Shown here one piece after another: positions 19,963 through 30,968 of a stretch of 64,000 nt of DNA. Positions within the stretch are counted from its first letter, which is position 1. Every line of letters starts with the position of its first letter. A program made the position numbers and the translations under genes. Source of the DNA: Streptococcus anginosus (GTDB taxonomy: Bacteria; Bacillota; Bacilli; Lactobacillales; Streptococcaceae); contig NZ_CP012719.1 in assembly GCF_001697145.1 (NCBI RefSeq), forward strand, positions 1,708,501 to 1,772,500, in the 5' to 3' direction. Under the pieces are notes generated by a model. That model was not told the origin of the DNA, ran no database searches, and was given only the letters and a program-made list of their open reading frames with translations.

Positions 19963-20859
19963 CTATCGATTGACAGACCTTGCTAGACGAGACACTGTAT
20001 GCCGAAGCCCTCGAATAGCATTACTTAGTGCATAAATATTATCCACTACTGCCAAACCACCATAGCCTGCATCCCCAATATGTTGAATATCCACACCACA
20101 AATTTTATTACGAAGTGCGATTTGTTTAATCGTATCCACATCTGATGTCTCTTGGCTAGTGCCAATAGCACTTAAAACTAAACCTTTTTTACTATGTACT
20201 AAATCTACGACAGCTCTCATTTCCTCATCGCTGAAAGCAGGAACCGTTCCAACGGCTGGCACCAAAATCACATCTGCACCCGCGTCTAATAATTTCTCAG
20301 CTGTCTGAAGATCTGCAACCGGCTCGGATACCCCTGCACCGTGCATTTTCCCAGCTATAATCAAACCTGAAAAATGCTGCTTAGCTAATTTTACTGCATC
20401 AATAATTTCTTTATTGCTAACTCCTGTTCCTGGATTACCTGTTAAGCAGACAAAATCAAAGCCTAATTTTTCAATTTGTTCAAAAGAAGTCTGACTAGCT
20501 TGCCGACCGGCAGCAATCACTTGTACTTCTTCCAACATATCAGCTTCCAAATCAACAGGTTCTAAATTCACTCCAATCGGAGCTCCCACCAAGCGATGCA
20601 ATTCGTGAACAATTTGCTCTTTTTTACAATCTAAGCCAAATATTTCTGGCTGAAAAACATCTAAACAATTCAGTAAAATCATATCTGCACCGAAAGCTTT
20701 TGCAATTTCAGCATTGGTAATGTCTCCGACAAAGGTTTCACGAATGACCACATTTTCAGATAAGACAACCCGCCCTTCACTCGCTTGAATGCTTTGCTTG
20801 AGCTCTTGGGCTGTCATATTCAAAATTTCCGAAGGATTTGCACTAATTAATCGTTTCAT
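19963..20859 (-). CDS. DUF7916-like TIM-barrel protein in a PTS operon
   Basis: This 298-residue cytoplasmic protein has the strand-helix rhythm of a TIM barrel: GADMILLNCLDVF, GAPIGVNLEPV, FDFVCLTGNPGTGVSN, GLIIAGKMHGAGVS, GADVILVPAVGTVPAFS, KGLVLSAIGTSQ and CGVDIQHIGDAGYGG. I associate it with the family named DUF7916, older entries of which were called haloacid-dehalogenase-like although no HAD motif is visible. The function is not known. Its place between EIIC and EIIB suggests that it acts on the imported sugar phosphate or a product of it. No glycosidase is encoded in this operon. Confidence 0.72.
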   Translation of the reverse strand: MKRLISANPSEILNMTAQELKQSIQASEGRVVLSENVVIRETFVGDITNAEIAKAFGADMILLNCLDVFQPEIFGLDCKKEQIVHELHRLVGAPIGVNLEPVDLEADMLEEVQVIAAGRQASQTSFEQIEKLGFDFVCLTGNPGTGVSNKEIIDAVKLAKQHFSGLIIAGKMHGAGVSEPVADLQTAEKLLDAGADVILVPAVGTVPAFSDEEMRAVVDLVHSKKGLVLSAIGTSQETSDVDTIKQIALRNKICGVDIQHIGDAGYGGLAVVDNIYALSNAIRGLRHTVSRLARSVNR

Positions 20860-20871
20860 ATTCTCATCTCC

Positions 20872-22137
20872 CTACTGATTTTCTTCTGCTTTAAAGCGGT
20901 TTTCAATAGCAATTACAAATGGAATATAGATTAAAATATCAATTACAATAAGAACAACTTGTAAAATAGACGCTTTAAAACTTCCCGTTGCCAACAAGCC
21001 ACTAATAATCGGAGGAGTTGTCCAACCTGGGTCAGTATATGTTAACGGTACAAGACCACTTGCCATGGATGACCACGCAACGATGAGATTCGCAATCGGT
21101 GCCAAAATGAATGGAAACAGAAGCAAGATATTTAATACAATTGGCACACCAAACATGGTTGGCTCATTGATATTGAACAAGCCTGGAACTACCGTAATAG
21201 GTGCCAGTGCTTTGATTTGTTTGCTTGATTTTTTCTTTTTCGCTAAATAACCAAGTGCCAATACAAGTCCAATGGTAGCACCTCCGCCACCAATAAAGAC
21301 AAAGTTATCCATAAAGACACTGGTAAAGATATGCGGTAGTTTTTCCCCTGCTTGATAAGCAACTTTATTGGCATCGAGATTCGAAAGCCACAATGGTTTC
21401 ATAACCGCATTGACAACATTGCCTCCATGAAGTCCAACAAACCAAAATGAACTATTTAAAGCAACTAGAATCATCAAACCAAATAAATTATTACCTAGTA
21501 GACCTAGCGGTTTTCCTAAGACAGTCTGCGCTACAGCATGCAGGTTTGGCAGTTTTAGGCTAGCCAAGAGGGCATAAACCAGCAACCAACCTGTGATAAT
21601 CACTGCTCCTGGAATAATCGCACTGAAACTTTTTGAAACTGCTGGCGGAACACCATCAGGCATCTTAATTTGGACATTATGATTGATAAACCATTGATAG
21701 ATGTAACCATTTACCAAACCAAGAATAATTGCTACAAAAAGGCCTTGTGAAGCTAAAAATGCTGTAGGAACACCGTTTCCTGTTTTAGTAGCAAGGAATG
21801 GTGTCACTGTGATAAAGGCAGCAAGCGAGATAATCCCAGAAGGAATCCCATCCACTTTGTATTGGCGGCTCATATAGTAGGCAATCCCAAAACTGGCTAC
21901 CAAACCAATCAGACCAAAACTACTATCCACGCCTTTCCATAGATAGGCAGAAACCCCAATTTTTGTCAAATACGCTTCCCATCCTGGAACAGGAAAACTA
22001 GCAATAACCATAAACAAAGAACCAATCAACAATAATGGTACTGCAAGCGTAATTCCATCCCGAATTGCCACTAAGCCTTTATTATTTCCCAGCTTAATGG
22101 CAATGGGCATTAACTTCTTTTGTAAAAATTTGTCCAT
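20872..22137 (-). CDS. PTS cellobiose-family EIIC permease
   Basis: This 421-residue membrane protein has about ten hydrophobic segments and the Lac-family EIIC signatures LVALNSSFWFVGLHGGNVVN and FNINEPTMFGVPIVLN. It moves and presents the sugar for phosphorylation by EIIB. It is the first gene of the operon, facing a ROK regulator over a 172-base intergenic region that contains a cre-like site. Confidence 0.92.
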   Translation of the reverse strand: MDKFLQKKLMPIAIKLGNNKGLVAIRDGITLAVPLLLIGSLFMVIASFPVPGWEAYLTKIGVSAYLWKGVDSSFGLIGLVASFGIAYYMSRQYKVDGIPSGIISLAAFITVTPFLATKTGNGVPTAFLASQGLFVAIILGLVNGYIYQWFINHNVQIKMPDGVPPAVSKSFSAIIPGAVIITGWLLVYALLASLKLPNLHAVAQTVLGKPLGLLGNNLFGLMILVALNSSFWFVGLHGGNVVNAVMKPLWLSNLDANKVAYQAGEKLPHIFTSVFMDNFVFIGGGGATIGLVLALGYLAKKKKSSKQIKALAPITVVPGLFNINEPTMFGVPIVLNILLLFPFILAPIANLIVAWSSMASGLVPLTYTDPGWTTPPIISGLLATGSFKASILQVVLIVIDILIYIPFVIAIENRFKAEENQ

Positions 22138-22230
22138 CTTTACAATCTCCTTTGGTTATAATATATTATTAAATAGCAGACAAAACCAACTTTATCTCGC
22201 TTTTTAATTATATTTTAAAACGATTTTCCG

Positions 22231-22249
22231 TGAAAGTCAAGCGCTTTCA
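22231..22249. promoter_or_regulatory. Palindrome TGAAAG-N7-CTTTCA with cre-like core
   Basis: The perfect inverted repeat TGAAAG/CTTTCA contains AAGCGCTTTCA, a cre-like core with two mismatches to consensus. It sits between the divergent EIIC and ROK genes, so it could serve CcpA, the ROK repressor or both. Confidence 0.55.
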
Positions 22250-22309
22250 CTTATATTTGATAATTTTTTATAATCAATATATAATAGATGCAGGGAAGGA
22301 TGGTAGATA

Positions 22310-23488
22310 ATGAATCAAACAAAAAAACAAGCTGAGTTACGAGCGATTATTTTAGATAAAATTTACGCCAAGGGGCCAATTTCTCGCATTGATATTTCAA
22401 AAGAGACTGGCATTACTCCTGCCACAGTTAGTGCGATTACAGGAAGTTTGATCCAAGAAAAACTGCTGTATGAGCTGGGGGAAGATGAAGAACACGCAAA
22501 AGTCGGACGCAAGAAAATCCTCTTGGGTATTAAAAAACAGCACTCTTATTTCATCGGCTGTGAACTGTCTGAAAAATACTTTTCTTTTGTGTTGAGTGAT
22601 AATACAGGAAATGTGATTGATAAAGATAAAGCAACCGTCACCTCGGAAAAAATTCTAGCAGAAGGCGCTGATTTGTTTTGTCATTTACTTGAACAATTCA
22701 TTTTTCGGAACAATTCCTATACAATTCAAGCCGTGGGAGTAGCTATCCCTGGACGCTATTTGCACAATGACTTGATTACAACAAACAATCAAACATGGAA
22801 ACAATTTGATCTAGCAAAGATTAAAAACGAGTTTTCTTTTCCAATTTACTTTTCTAATAATGTCAATTGCATGGCACTAGCAAAGCGCCTTTTTTCTGCT
22901 TACCAGCTGGATGAGAATTTTATCTATTTTCATTTTGCACGGGGTATGCACTGCTCTTACATGTACAATGGCAAAATCTACGGCAAAAGCAATATTGTCA
23001 TCGGTGAAATTGGTCATACCGTCGTTTGTCCTGACGGAGAAGTCTGTGGTTGCGGACGCAGAGGCTGTTTGCAGACTTATGCTAGTGAAAGTTGGCTGAT
23101 AAAAAAAGCAAAAATCATCTTTGAAACTGCCGAGTTGACCTATTTAAAATCGCTTGTCACAGATAAAGAAGAGATCACGATTCAAACCATTCTCACAGCC
23201 TACAAGCTAGGAGACCAAGCTATTCTCAATCTCCTTCATTTGGCATTTAAGTATTTAGCACAATCCCTGCTAAACCTTAGCATGATGATTGATGCAAAGA
23301 AAATTTATCTGCACAGTCCCATCTTGACTGATGACAAAGTCATTGCAGCTTTCTATCAAGAAATCTCACAACAACCAAAACTACTCTTCAAAGACTTGCC
23401 TGAACTCATTATCGAGCCTTATAGTGATTTTACTGGCGCAGTCGCTGGCGTTGCTCTTTGTTTGCAAAAGGAGTTTTTATCCATTTAG
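22310..23488 (+). CDS. ROK-family transcriptional regulator
   Basis: This 392-residue protein has an N-terminal winged helix (GPISRIDISKETGITPATVS) and a ROK sugar-binding/kinase-like fold with the zinc motif VCGCGRRGCLQTYAS and GVAIPGRYL. It resembles NagC/XylR-type repressors. Being divergent from the cellobiose PTS operon, it is probably that operon's repressor, released by the sugar or its phosphate. Confidence 0.9.
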   Translation: MNQTKKQAELRAIILDKIYAKGPISRIDISKETGITPATVSAITGSLIQEKLLYELGEDEEHAKVGRKKILLGIKKQHSYFIGCELSEKYFSFVLSDNTGNVIDKDKATVTSEKILAEGADLFCHLLEQFIFRNNSYTIQAVGVAIPGRYLHNDLITTNNQTWKQFDLAKIKNEFSFPIYFSNNVNCMALAKRLFSAYQLDENFIYFHFARGMHCSYMYNGKIYGKSNIVIGEIGHTVVCPDGEVCGCGRRGCLQTYASESWLIKKAKIIFETAELTYLKSLVTDKEEITIQTILTAYKLGDQAILNLLHLAFKYLAQSLLNLSMMIDAKKIYLHSPILTDDKVIAAFYQEISQQPKLLFKDLPELIIEPYSDFTGAVAGVALCLQKEFLSI

Positions 23489-23618
23489 CTTCATTATGGC
23501 TCATAAACTTGTTATACTTATTACAAAAATTAGAGGTCAAAACAATTGTCACGAACCTCTAATTTTTACTATACAATACAAGATGGACTTACTAACTTGT
23601 CTGAAATATTTATAAAGA

Positions 23619-23648
23619 AAGAACCTCTATTGTGTCAAAGAGGTTCTT
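23619..23648 (-). terminator. Hairpin AAGAACCTCT/AGAGGTTCTT
   Basis: A perfect 10-bp stem with a 10-base loop lies between the convergent ROK and amidohydrolase genes. T-rich sequence follows on the minus strand. Confidence 0.65.
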
Positions 23649-23674
23649 CAAAGATTCCTTTAGAACTTTCATTT

Positions 23675-24940
23675 TTACATAACTACATCCATCGTCAGGA
23701 CTTGTCCGTCTTTTACAACTTGCTCACCTGCTATATAGACATCTTTAACATCATTTCCCTTGACAGCATAGACAAGGTGGGAGAGCATATTTTCCTCTGG
23801 GTACAAGTGCACTTTTCCTTTTGGCTGAATGATTAAAAAATCTGCTTGTTTGCCAACTTCTAGGCTGCCGATTTGATCATCCATGCCGAGTGCTTTGGCA
23901 CCTTCAATTGTCATTGTTTTCAAAGCCTGCTCAATGGTAAATTGAGTGGCGTCACCTGTGCGCATTTTTTGTAAAAGAGCAGCGGTACGACTTTCTTCAA
24001 ACATATCCAAATTATTATTAGAAGCGACCGAGTCCGTTGCAAGTCCGACTGTCACGCCAGCCTGAACCAAGTGTGTTACGGGAGCAATGCCAGATGCTAA
24101 TTTGAGATTGCTGATGGGGTTGTGGGCGATATGAATCTTAGAGGCTGTTAGTTCTGCAATTTCTCGCTCATTTAACTCCACACCGTGGGCAAAAATCCCC
24201 TCATGTTCCAGATAGCCTAATTCTTTCAAGAAAGCAAGTGGGCGTTTTCCATAGCGCTCTAAAATTATGCCATTTTCTGCTTGTGTTTCTGCCACATGGA
24301 TATGCAATTTCAGCTGTAATTCACGCGCCAGCTCCAAACTTCCTTTTAGCAACTCCTTACTGCAACTATATGGCGCATGTGGTGCTACCATTACTTTAAA
24401 GCGGTCATCGTTGTAGGACAGAATTTCCTCAATAATAGTCCGAGTACGCGCCAAGGTTTCTTCCGTCGTCTCCATATCGGAGCTAAACAAAGTCGGTGAA
24501 AAATAACAACGCATTTTAGAGCGTGCCACCACTTCATGAATCTGCCCAATTTCAACACCATTGGGATTGTACATATCATTAAAAGTCGTCGTCCCAGTCT
24601 GAAGCATTTCTGTAAGTGCCAGCTTGACAGCTCTTGTTGTGACCTCTGGTGTAAACTCGCTTTCTGCCGGCCAGATATAATCTTCTAGCCATTCGTGGAG
24701 ATTGCTGTCGTCTCGAATGCCACGCAGTGTGGTCATAGCAGAGTGGGTATGGCAATTGACTAGACCAGGCATAAGCCAAGCTCCCTCACAATCTACTGTC
24801 TCATCTGCCCGCGCTTCCCAAGTAGCGTCCTCATTCCCACAATAAACAATCTTGTCCCCGTTTACCACCAGCAGCCCATTTCGATAGACATGAAAATCTA
24901 CGTCACATGTCACCAAATTCACCTGTTTAAATGCTTTCAT
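23675..24940 (-). CDS. TRZ/ATZ-type amidohydrolase (methylthioadenosine/S-adenosylhomocysteine or related purine deaminase)
   Basis: This 421-residue, full-length enzyme belongs to the metal-dependent amidohydrolases. Metal ligands are visible in LVNCHTHSAM, LHIHVAET and AHNPISNLKLASG, with the catalytic Asp in GLATDSVASNN. By family it deaminates methylthioadenosine, adenosylhomocysteine or guanine-like rings. The 220-base leader contains a purine-riboswitch-like aptamer, which supports a purine-related substrate over a triazine. The gene is monocistronic, with GGAGAAG before the ATG. Confidence 0.83.
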   Translation of the reverse strand: MKAFKQVNLVTCDVDFHVYRNGLLVVNGDKIVYCGNEDATWEARADETVDCEGAWLMPGLVNCHTHSAMTTLRGIRDDSNLHEWLEDYIWPAESEFTPEVTTRAVKLALTEMLQTGTTTFNDMYNPNGVEIGQIHEVVARSKMRCYFSPTLFSSDMETTEETLARTRTIIEEILSYNDDRFKVMVAPHAPYSCSKELLKGSLELARELQLKLHIHVAETQAENGIILERYGKRPLAFLKELGYLEHEGIFAHGVELNEREIAELTASKIHIAHNPISNLKLASGIAPVTHLVQAGVTVGLATDSVASNNNLDMFEESRTAALLQKMRTGDATQFTIEQALKTMTIEGAKALGMDDQIGSLEVGKQADFLIIQPKGKVHLYPEENMLSHLVYAVKGNDVKDVYIAGEQVVKDGQVLTMDVVM

Positions 24941-25064
24941 CGCTTCTCCTTTAAATAAGAGTCACAAGGCATTCAATTACTATGCATTTGTCAGCGTAGC
25001 AATCGCAAAAACAAAAGTCGTATGGGACGATCATTTCACATTACCCTATGCTCTATTTGTATCT

Positions 25065-25152
25065 GACAACATAACTAAGGACAAAGCCACGCTTATTTAC
25101 GGTAAGACGGTAGAAACTCTCCAACCCTATTATGGAGATTATATGTTTTCAT
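25065..25152 (-). ncRNA. Purine-riboswitch-like aptamer in the amidohydrolase leader
   Basis: The minus strand carries conserved purine aptamer blocks in order: CATATAATC, a P2 stem TCTCCA/TGGAGA with loop TAATAGGGT, the J2/3 block GTTTCTACC, and a P3 hairpin with loop CCGTAAA. Possible P1 partners are AACATA and TATGTT. The segment after P3 is about 13 bases longer than in the classic xpt aptamer, so the key J3/1 pyrimidine cannot be assigned. It may be a variant or partly degenerate. It starts just downstream of a good promoter. I could not define the expression platform, although a weak hairpin plus T-run occurs near 25010. Confidence 0.68.
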
Positions 25153-25166
25153 TGAATTTTTTAGTT

Positions 25167-25195
25167 ATTGTAGCAAAATCCACACCAAATAGCAA
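25167..25195 (-). promoter_or_regulatory. Promoter of the riboswitch/amidohydrolase transcript
   Basis: TTGCTA (25195..25190), a 17-base spacer and TACAAT (25172..25167) lie on the minus strand, about 15 bases before the aptamer. The rest of 25200-25388 shows nothing I can assign. Confidence 0.65.
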
Positions 25196-25388
25196 GCTTT
25201 AAAAAATAGGAAAAACATTGAAATTTACTCCGCAAATCCTATCTGCAATACTTTGAGCAATCAATCACTACAACATTTGTTTAGTCTGTAATTAGTTTTG
25301 AAACTGCTAGTCGCTCTATCCACACATTTATGAGTAGTTGCGAAATAAGCAGAGCCGTCTAGCTCAGTCCCTGTTTACTCTACTGATC

Positions 25389-26324
25389 TTACTTCATATA
25401 TGAAAGCAAGTAGCCATATCCTGCAGCTTCCATGTCTTCTTTTTTAATAAAGCGTAGCGCTGCTGAATTGATACAGTAGCGAAGTCCGCCTTGTTCCTGT
25501 GGACCGTCTGTGAAAACGTGGCCTAAATGCGCATTTCCTGAGCGCGATCGCACTTCAATTCGCTCCATGCCGTGACTCTTATCTTGATAATACTTGATCA
25601 CATCTTTGGCAATCGGTCTTGTAAAACTCGGCCAACCACAACCAGCATCAAACTTATCACTGGCAAAGAATAGTGGCTCTCCCGTTGTCACATCTACATA
25701 GATGCCTTCTTCAAACGTTGCAAAATATTCGTTATGAAATGGTCGTTCGGTTGCGGCATGTTGAGTGACTTGGTAGGATTCTTCAGACAAATCTGCCTTT
25801 AAAGCTGCTTCGTTCGGTTTCTCATATTGTCCTGGATCTACTAGAGGCTGGTAGGCATCATTGACATTGATATGGCAATAACCACTAGGATTCTTCTTGA
25901 GGTAATCTTGATGATAATCCTCTGCCAATACATAATGGCGCAGCGGTTCTACCTCCACCGCAATCTTCTGGCCAAATTGCCGTTCTTGCTCTTTTACGAC
26001 TTCGCTAATGACTGACACATCCGTATCGTTTATGTAATAAATCCCTGTGCGGTACTGACGTCCGACATCATTTCCTTGCTTATTGATAGACAGCGGATCA
26101 ATCACCCGAAAATAATAGAGCAAAATTTCTCGTAAGCTAACCAAATTTTCATCATAAGTCACATGAACTGTTTCAGCATGGTCGGTTTGATGAATCAACT
26201 GGTAATTGGTAGATTCCACCTGCCCATTGGCATAGCCGACAGTTGTATCAGTCACACCTGTGATACGGGAAAAATATTCTTCCAAGCCCCAAAAGCAGCC
26301 ACCTGCTAGATAAATTTCAGCCAT
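25389..26324 (-). CDS. msrAB: Peptide methionine sulfoxide reductase MsrA/MsrB fusion
   Basis: This 311-residue protein has an MsrA half with the active site [11 protein letters not shown] (Cys at residue 10) and an MsrB half with [10 protein letters not shown] and [17 protein letters not shown] followed by [11 protein letters not shown], carrying the catalytic Cys. It reduces both S and R epimers of methionine sulfoxide in proteins. In the streptococcal genome with spxB, repair of peroxide damage is the obvious context. No signal peptide is present, so this is the cytoplasmic form. It is monocistronic. Confidence 0.95.
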   Translation of the reverse strand: MAEIYLAGGCFWGLEEYFSRITGVTDTTVGYANGQVESTNYQLIHQTDHAETVHVTYDENLVSLREILLYYFRVIDPLSINKQGNDVGRQYRTGIYYINDTDVSVISEVVKEQERQFGQKIAVEVEPLRHYVLAEDYHQDYLKKNPSGYCHINVNDAYQPLVDPGQYEKPNEAALKADLSEESYQVTQHAATERPFHNEYFATFEEGIYVDVTTGEPLFFASDKFDAGCGWPSFTRPIAKDVIKYYQDKSHGMERIEVRSRSGNAHLGHVFTDGPQEQGGLRYCINSAALRFIKKEDMEAAGYGYLLSYMK

Positions 26325-26440
26325 AAAAACACCTCATTTCTTTGTTCTTATTTTCTCACAAATTCCTAAAATGTTATAAGAATTTGATTAGAACTTTCTT
26401 GAGAATGATATGGCAATGAACTGTTAAATACCACTCTGGT

Positions 26441-27376
26441 TTAATCCAGATAGTTCAACTTCCCACGAAAATCTTCTATGCTTTCATAGCCTTTTTCTAA
26501 CATGATTGCTTTCAGCTCCTCAGTAATACGCTCAAAAGCTCCTACACCTTCTTTGTGCAGCGTTGTTCCGACTTGCACCATACTAGCTCCACAGAGAATA
26601 TGCTCAAAAGCATCTCGACCCGTCAACACACCACCTGTACCGATGATTTGGATTGTAGGATTGAGCCGTTGATAAAAAGCATGAACATTAGCAAGGGCAG
26701 TCGGTTTGATGTATTCACCACCAATTCCGCCAAAGCCATTTTTCGGACGAATAACAACTGTTTCATCGTCAATATAAAGACCATTTCCGATTGAGTTAAC
26801 ACAGTTGACAAAAGAAAGAGGAAATTTGTTAAAAATTGCTGCCGCTTGATCAAAATGTGCCATATCAAAATATGGTGGCAATTTAATGCCCAGCGGTTTA
26901 GTGAAATAGGCAAATACTTCACTCAAAATCTTCTCTGTCGCCTCAAAATCATAAGCGATTTGTGGCTTTCCAGGAACATTTGGACAAGATAGATTGAGCT
27001 CAGTCAAGCCTTTAAAGTTACTATCCTGCACCTTTTTCAAAAGGATGTGGGTTTCTTCTAGCGACAGACCTACCAGCGACAAAAAGAAGGTTCGATTGGA
27101 CTCTGTTTTTTGTAGGTCTAACAAATACTCCAAATAATAATCCAATCCATGATTGGGTAGTCCCATTGAATTGATTGAACCTAGTGGTACATCTTGGTAA
27201 CGAGGTTCAGGATTTCCTGCTCGCGCTTGCAAGGTTGCTGTCTTAGTCACAAAAGTTCCCGCAGCTGAGTTTTTAACTTCTTCTAGTTCTTCAATCGTCA
27301 TGCAGGCAACGCCAGCCGCATTCATCAGGCAGTTGTCAAAAGAAAAACCAGCAATTTGTGTTTGAGTTGATAGCAT
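26441..27376 (-). CDS. pyrD: Dihydroorotate dehydrogenase, class 1A
   Basis: This 311-residue FMN enzyme oxidises dihydroorotate to orotate in pyrimidine synthesis, with fumarate as acceptor in class 1A. The catalytic Cys lies in [13 protein letters not shown], and the FMN site includes [20 protein letters not shown]. The N-terminus [20 protein letters not shown] fits class 1A, and no PyrK partner is nearby, as expected. The promoter has TACAAT about 25 bases before the ATG. Confidence 0.93.
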   Translation of the reverse strand: MLSTQTQIAGFSFDNCLMNAAGVACMTIEELEEVKNSAAGTFVTKTATLQARAGNPEPRYQDVPLGSINSMGLPNHGLDYYLEYLLDLQKTESNRTFFLSLVGLSLEETHILLKKVQDSNFKGLTELNLSCPNVPGKPQIAYDFEATEKILSEVFAYFTKPLGIKLPPYFDMAHFDQAAAIFNKFPLSFVNCVNSIGNGLYIDDETVVIRPKNGFGGIGGEYIKPTALANVHAFYQRLNPTIQIIGTGGVLTGRDAFEHILCGASMVQVGTTLHKEGVGAFERITEELKAIMLEKGYESIEDFRGKLNYLD

Positions 27377-27539
27377 GAAATGCTCCTTTCATTTTTTCTA
27401 TTGTACCACTAAAAGCAGAAATATGACTCTTTTAACGGAATAGAAAGAAGAAACGTTCGGGATAAACAACTGAATCTTTGCTGAGCAAGAGTTTGTTTTG
27501 AATATTAAGTCGGAATTTTCAGAAAATTCAACTTTTTTC

Positions 27540-27568
27540 TTTACAGCTCTTTTGTTTTCTGTTATAAT
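27540..27568 (+). promoter_or_regulatory. Strong promoter upstream of the gdhA leader RNA
   Basis: TTTACA (27540..27545), a 17-base spacer and TATAAT (27563..27568). It lies about 360 bases before the gdhA start and directly in front of the structured RNA region. Confidence 0.75.
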
Positions 27569-27574
27569 GGCACA

Positions 27575-27783
27575 TGTAACAAAAGATAACACACACAGAA
27601 CTAGGACGAAAGTCTCGTTCTGTGATTGGGCTAAGACCATTGATAGCTAGAACAGACAAGTCTAACAAATCTTGCAAAGCAACTTTTGTTGAGCTACCTC
27701 TTTTTCCCATGACCGTTCGAGCATAGGGAATTACGGACGTGGATATTAAGGAGCATAGCGACGTGATTGCTTTTGTTTTTTTA
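27575..27783 (+). ncRNA. Candidate structured RNA, about 210 nt
   Basis: Beginning about 7 bases after a consensus promoter, the sequence is closed by AACAAAAG (27578) and CTTTTGTT (27770), followed by a T-run that would end the transcript. Inside are a perfect CACAGAAC/GTTCTGTG hairpin (27594..27624), a paired TAGCT/AGCTA arm and a TTCCC/GGGAA hairpin. There is no open frame with a ribosome site. It could be a free small RNA or a regulated leader of gdhA. I do not recognise the family, and 6S RNA is one possibility on shape only. Confidence 0.5.
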
Positions 27784-27834
27784 CAGTCTTAGTATCTTAT
27801 TGCAACTGAACTCGGATGGAAAGTCTAGCAAAAA

Positions 27835-29274
<1,440 letters not shown>

Positions 29275-29289
29275 ACGAATATACAGGAT

Positions 29290-29327
29290 AAAAGGCTGTG
29301 GACGAATTTGTCCACAGCCTTTTATTG
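29290..29327 (+). terminator. gdhA terminator
   Basis: AAAAGGCTGTGGAC and GTCCACAGCCTTTT form a perfect 14-bp stem. T-rich on both strands, it may also serve the convergent gene at 29346. Confidence 0.92.
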
Positions 29328-29345
29328 TTCTTCTGCTGAAAATTT

Positions 29346-29933
29346 CTAAAACTTCACGCTTTGGGTTTCTCCCCACTTGACATTGTCATAAGTGAGAGTG
29401 TAAGGCTGCTGCGCGCCGTCCTCACCGTCATACATCAGCTTCCATTCTACCTTTTCACCCGCTACGAGTTCCTCTTTGATTTTGTTGGCCTCAAAAATGG
29501 CATCATCCATTACATAGGATTCGCCCATTTCGTCTTGTAAATCAAAGTCATAAACATTGAGTGGGAGCTTTTCGCTAGAGGTATTTTCGATAATAACCTT
29601 AGCCGTAATCATCGCACCTGTTGCTTGACCTTCCATTCGCTCTTTAGAATCCACGTGAATGTACTGGACAGTAACTTTCAGACCATTTTCAAAACGAACG
29701 CTATCTCCCAGGCGATGATGTTTGTAATTATCTTGATACATTTCAGTTCGAGTGCCATGTCCTAGAAAAGCAAGGTTGACAATACTTAAACCAGCCACCA
29801 TGAGGGTGATGCAAAAGAGCATGACACAGCTAATGATTGTCGTCCAAAACAAAGGCTGTTTATACAAAGGCTGTTTCAAGCGATAGACATGACCGTCAGG
29901 GGTCGTTATTTCATGCGGTACTTGTTCTTCCAT
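29346..29933 (-). CDS. Membrane-anchored protein with DUF4352-like domain
   Basis: This 195-residue protein has a cytoplasmic N-terminus, one membrane segment (TIISCVMLFCITLMVAGLSI) and an outer beta-sandwich with the DUF4352-like pattern (RFENGLKVTVQYIHVDSKER, TAKVIIENTSSEKLPLNVYD). Such domains are found in immunogenic or chaperone-like surface proteins and have no assigned activity. It follows the MscS channel gene by 17 bases, so the two are co-transcribed. Confidence 0.7.
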   Translation of the reverse strand: MEEQVPHEITTPDGHVYRLKQPLYKQPLFWTTIISCVMLFCITLMVAGLSIVNLAFLGHGTRTEMYQDNYKHHRLGDSVRFENGLKVTVQYIHVDSKERMEGQATGAMITAKVIIENTSSEKLPLNVYDFDLQDEMGESYVMDDAIFEANKIKEELVAGEKVEWKLMYDGEDGAQQPYTLTYDNVKWGETQSVKF

Positions 29934-29950
29934 AGTAATCTCCTTTCTGC

Positions 29951-30808
29951 CTATGCTGGCGCATAAATCGTTGGCAAATCAATTCCTCCCTTTAATAGAG
30001 CGTCATGATACAGTCTGTAAAATTGATGATAAACGGTGCTTTGGCTACCGCTTTGGACGGTGATACTAATACGAAAATAAAATTGTCCATTGTCTGCGAG
30101 TTGAGGGCCTAGAATCACTGGTTCCTGCAAAATTTCTACTTGATCGCCCGCATATTCTTGATTGACCTGCTGGATAATCCGAGTGACCTTCTCCAAATCC
30201 GTCTGAGCGTATAATGGAATATCAATGAGCGCTCGCATATTGCCGCGTGAGAGATTGCTGACGACGGTAATGTTGCGATTAGGAACGTAATGCAAAGTGC
30301 CATCTGCATCGCGCACTTGTGTCGTCCGAATCCCGACGCTCACGACTGTTCCTGCGATTTTAATCGAGCCATTAGTCAGACGAACGCTGTCTCCGACATC
30401 CAACTGCCGCTCCAACAAAATAAAGAAACCATTGACTAAATCAGACAAGAAGCCTTGCGCTCCCATCCCGATTGCCACCCCAGCAATCCCAGCTCCTGCC
30501 AGTAAACTTGACACCGGCAAGCCTAAAATCGCCAATATCCAATAAATCAAAAAAAAGTAAAGAGTGTAATTCAGCAAATTTTCAATCAAACGAGTGAGGG
30601 TCTTTTGCCGCCCTTCGTCTTGACTGGAGAGTTTCAAAGAGGGTGAGATAATCTTTCTTACGAGTACATGTACCAGCTTTTTAGCAAGGTAAAAGAGAGC
30701 TAGCAAGAGCAAAAGTGAAACGAGCTTGCTAAAGACATCATCTACCAAATGAGACCAGTTGAGTTTTTCAAAGTAGCGATAGAATACATTCTTGTTTACT
30801 GAGAGCAT
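29951..30808 (-). CDS. Small-conductance mechanosensitive channel, MscS family
   Basis: This 285-residue protein has three membrane segments, the last being the pore helix LLAGAGIAGVAIGMGAQGFL, followed by the beta domain FFILLERQLDVGDSVRL and VSVGIRTTQVRDADG. It opens on membrane tension to release solutes at hypo-osmotic shock. The downstream DUF4352-like gene is probably in the same operon. Confidence 0.92.
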   Translation of the reverse strand: MLSVNKNVFYRYFEKLNWSHLVDDVFSKLVSLLLLLALFYLAKKLVHVLVRKIISPSLKLSSQDEGRQKTLTRLIENLLNYTLYFFLIYWILAILGLPVSSLLAGAGIAGVAIGMGAQGFLSDLVNGFFILLERQLDVGDSVRLTNGSIKIAGTVVSVGIRTTQVRDADGTLHYVPNRNITVVSNLSRGNMRALIDIPLYAQTDLEKVTRIIQQVNQEYAGDQVEILQEPVILGPQLADNGQFYFRISITVQSGSQSTVYHQFYRLYHDALLKGGIDLPTIYAPA

Positions 30809-30905
30809 ACTTCACCTCCTCGTATTTATCTCTATTATACCATATCTGAGCCTAATTGAATCAGGGGAATGCTAACTCCCCCCAGTGTATTCTATCTAAA
30901 ACAGA

Positions 30906-30934
30906 TTGATTTTTCAGAATATTTATACTATAAT
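30906..30934 (+). promoter_or_regulatory. sstT promoter
   Basis: TTGATT, a 17-base spacer and TATAAT. Transcription would start near 30941, which rules out translation starts upstream of that point. Confidence 0.7.
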
Positions 30935-30968
30935 GGGAGACATTATGATCATGAAGGGATTATATGAT

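Noticed and set aside
24945-25202. Open plus-strand frame of about 85 codons (YAFVSVAIAKTKVV onward) between the amidohydrolase and msrAB
   Set aside because: It has no start codon or ribosome site and lies antisense to a promoter and a purine-riboswitch-like leader that explain the sequence better.
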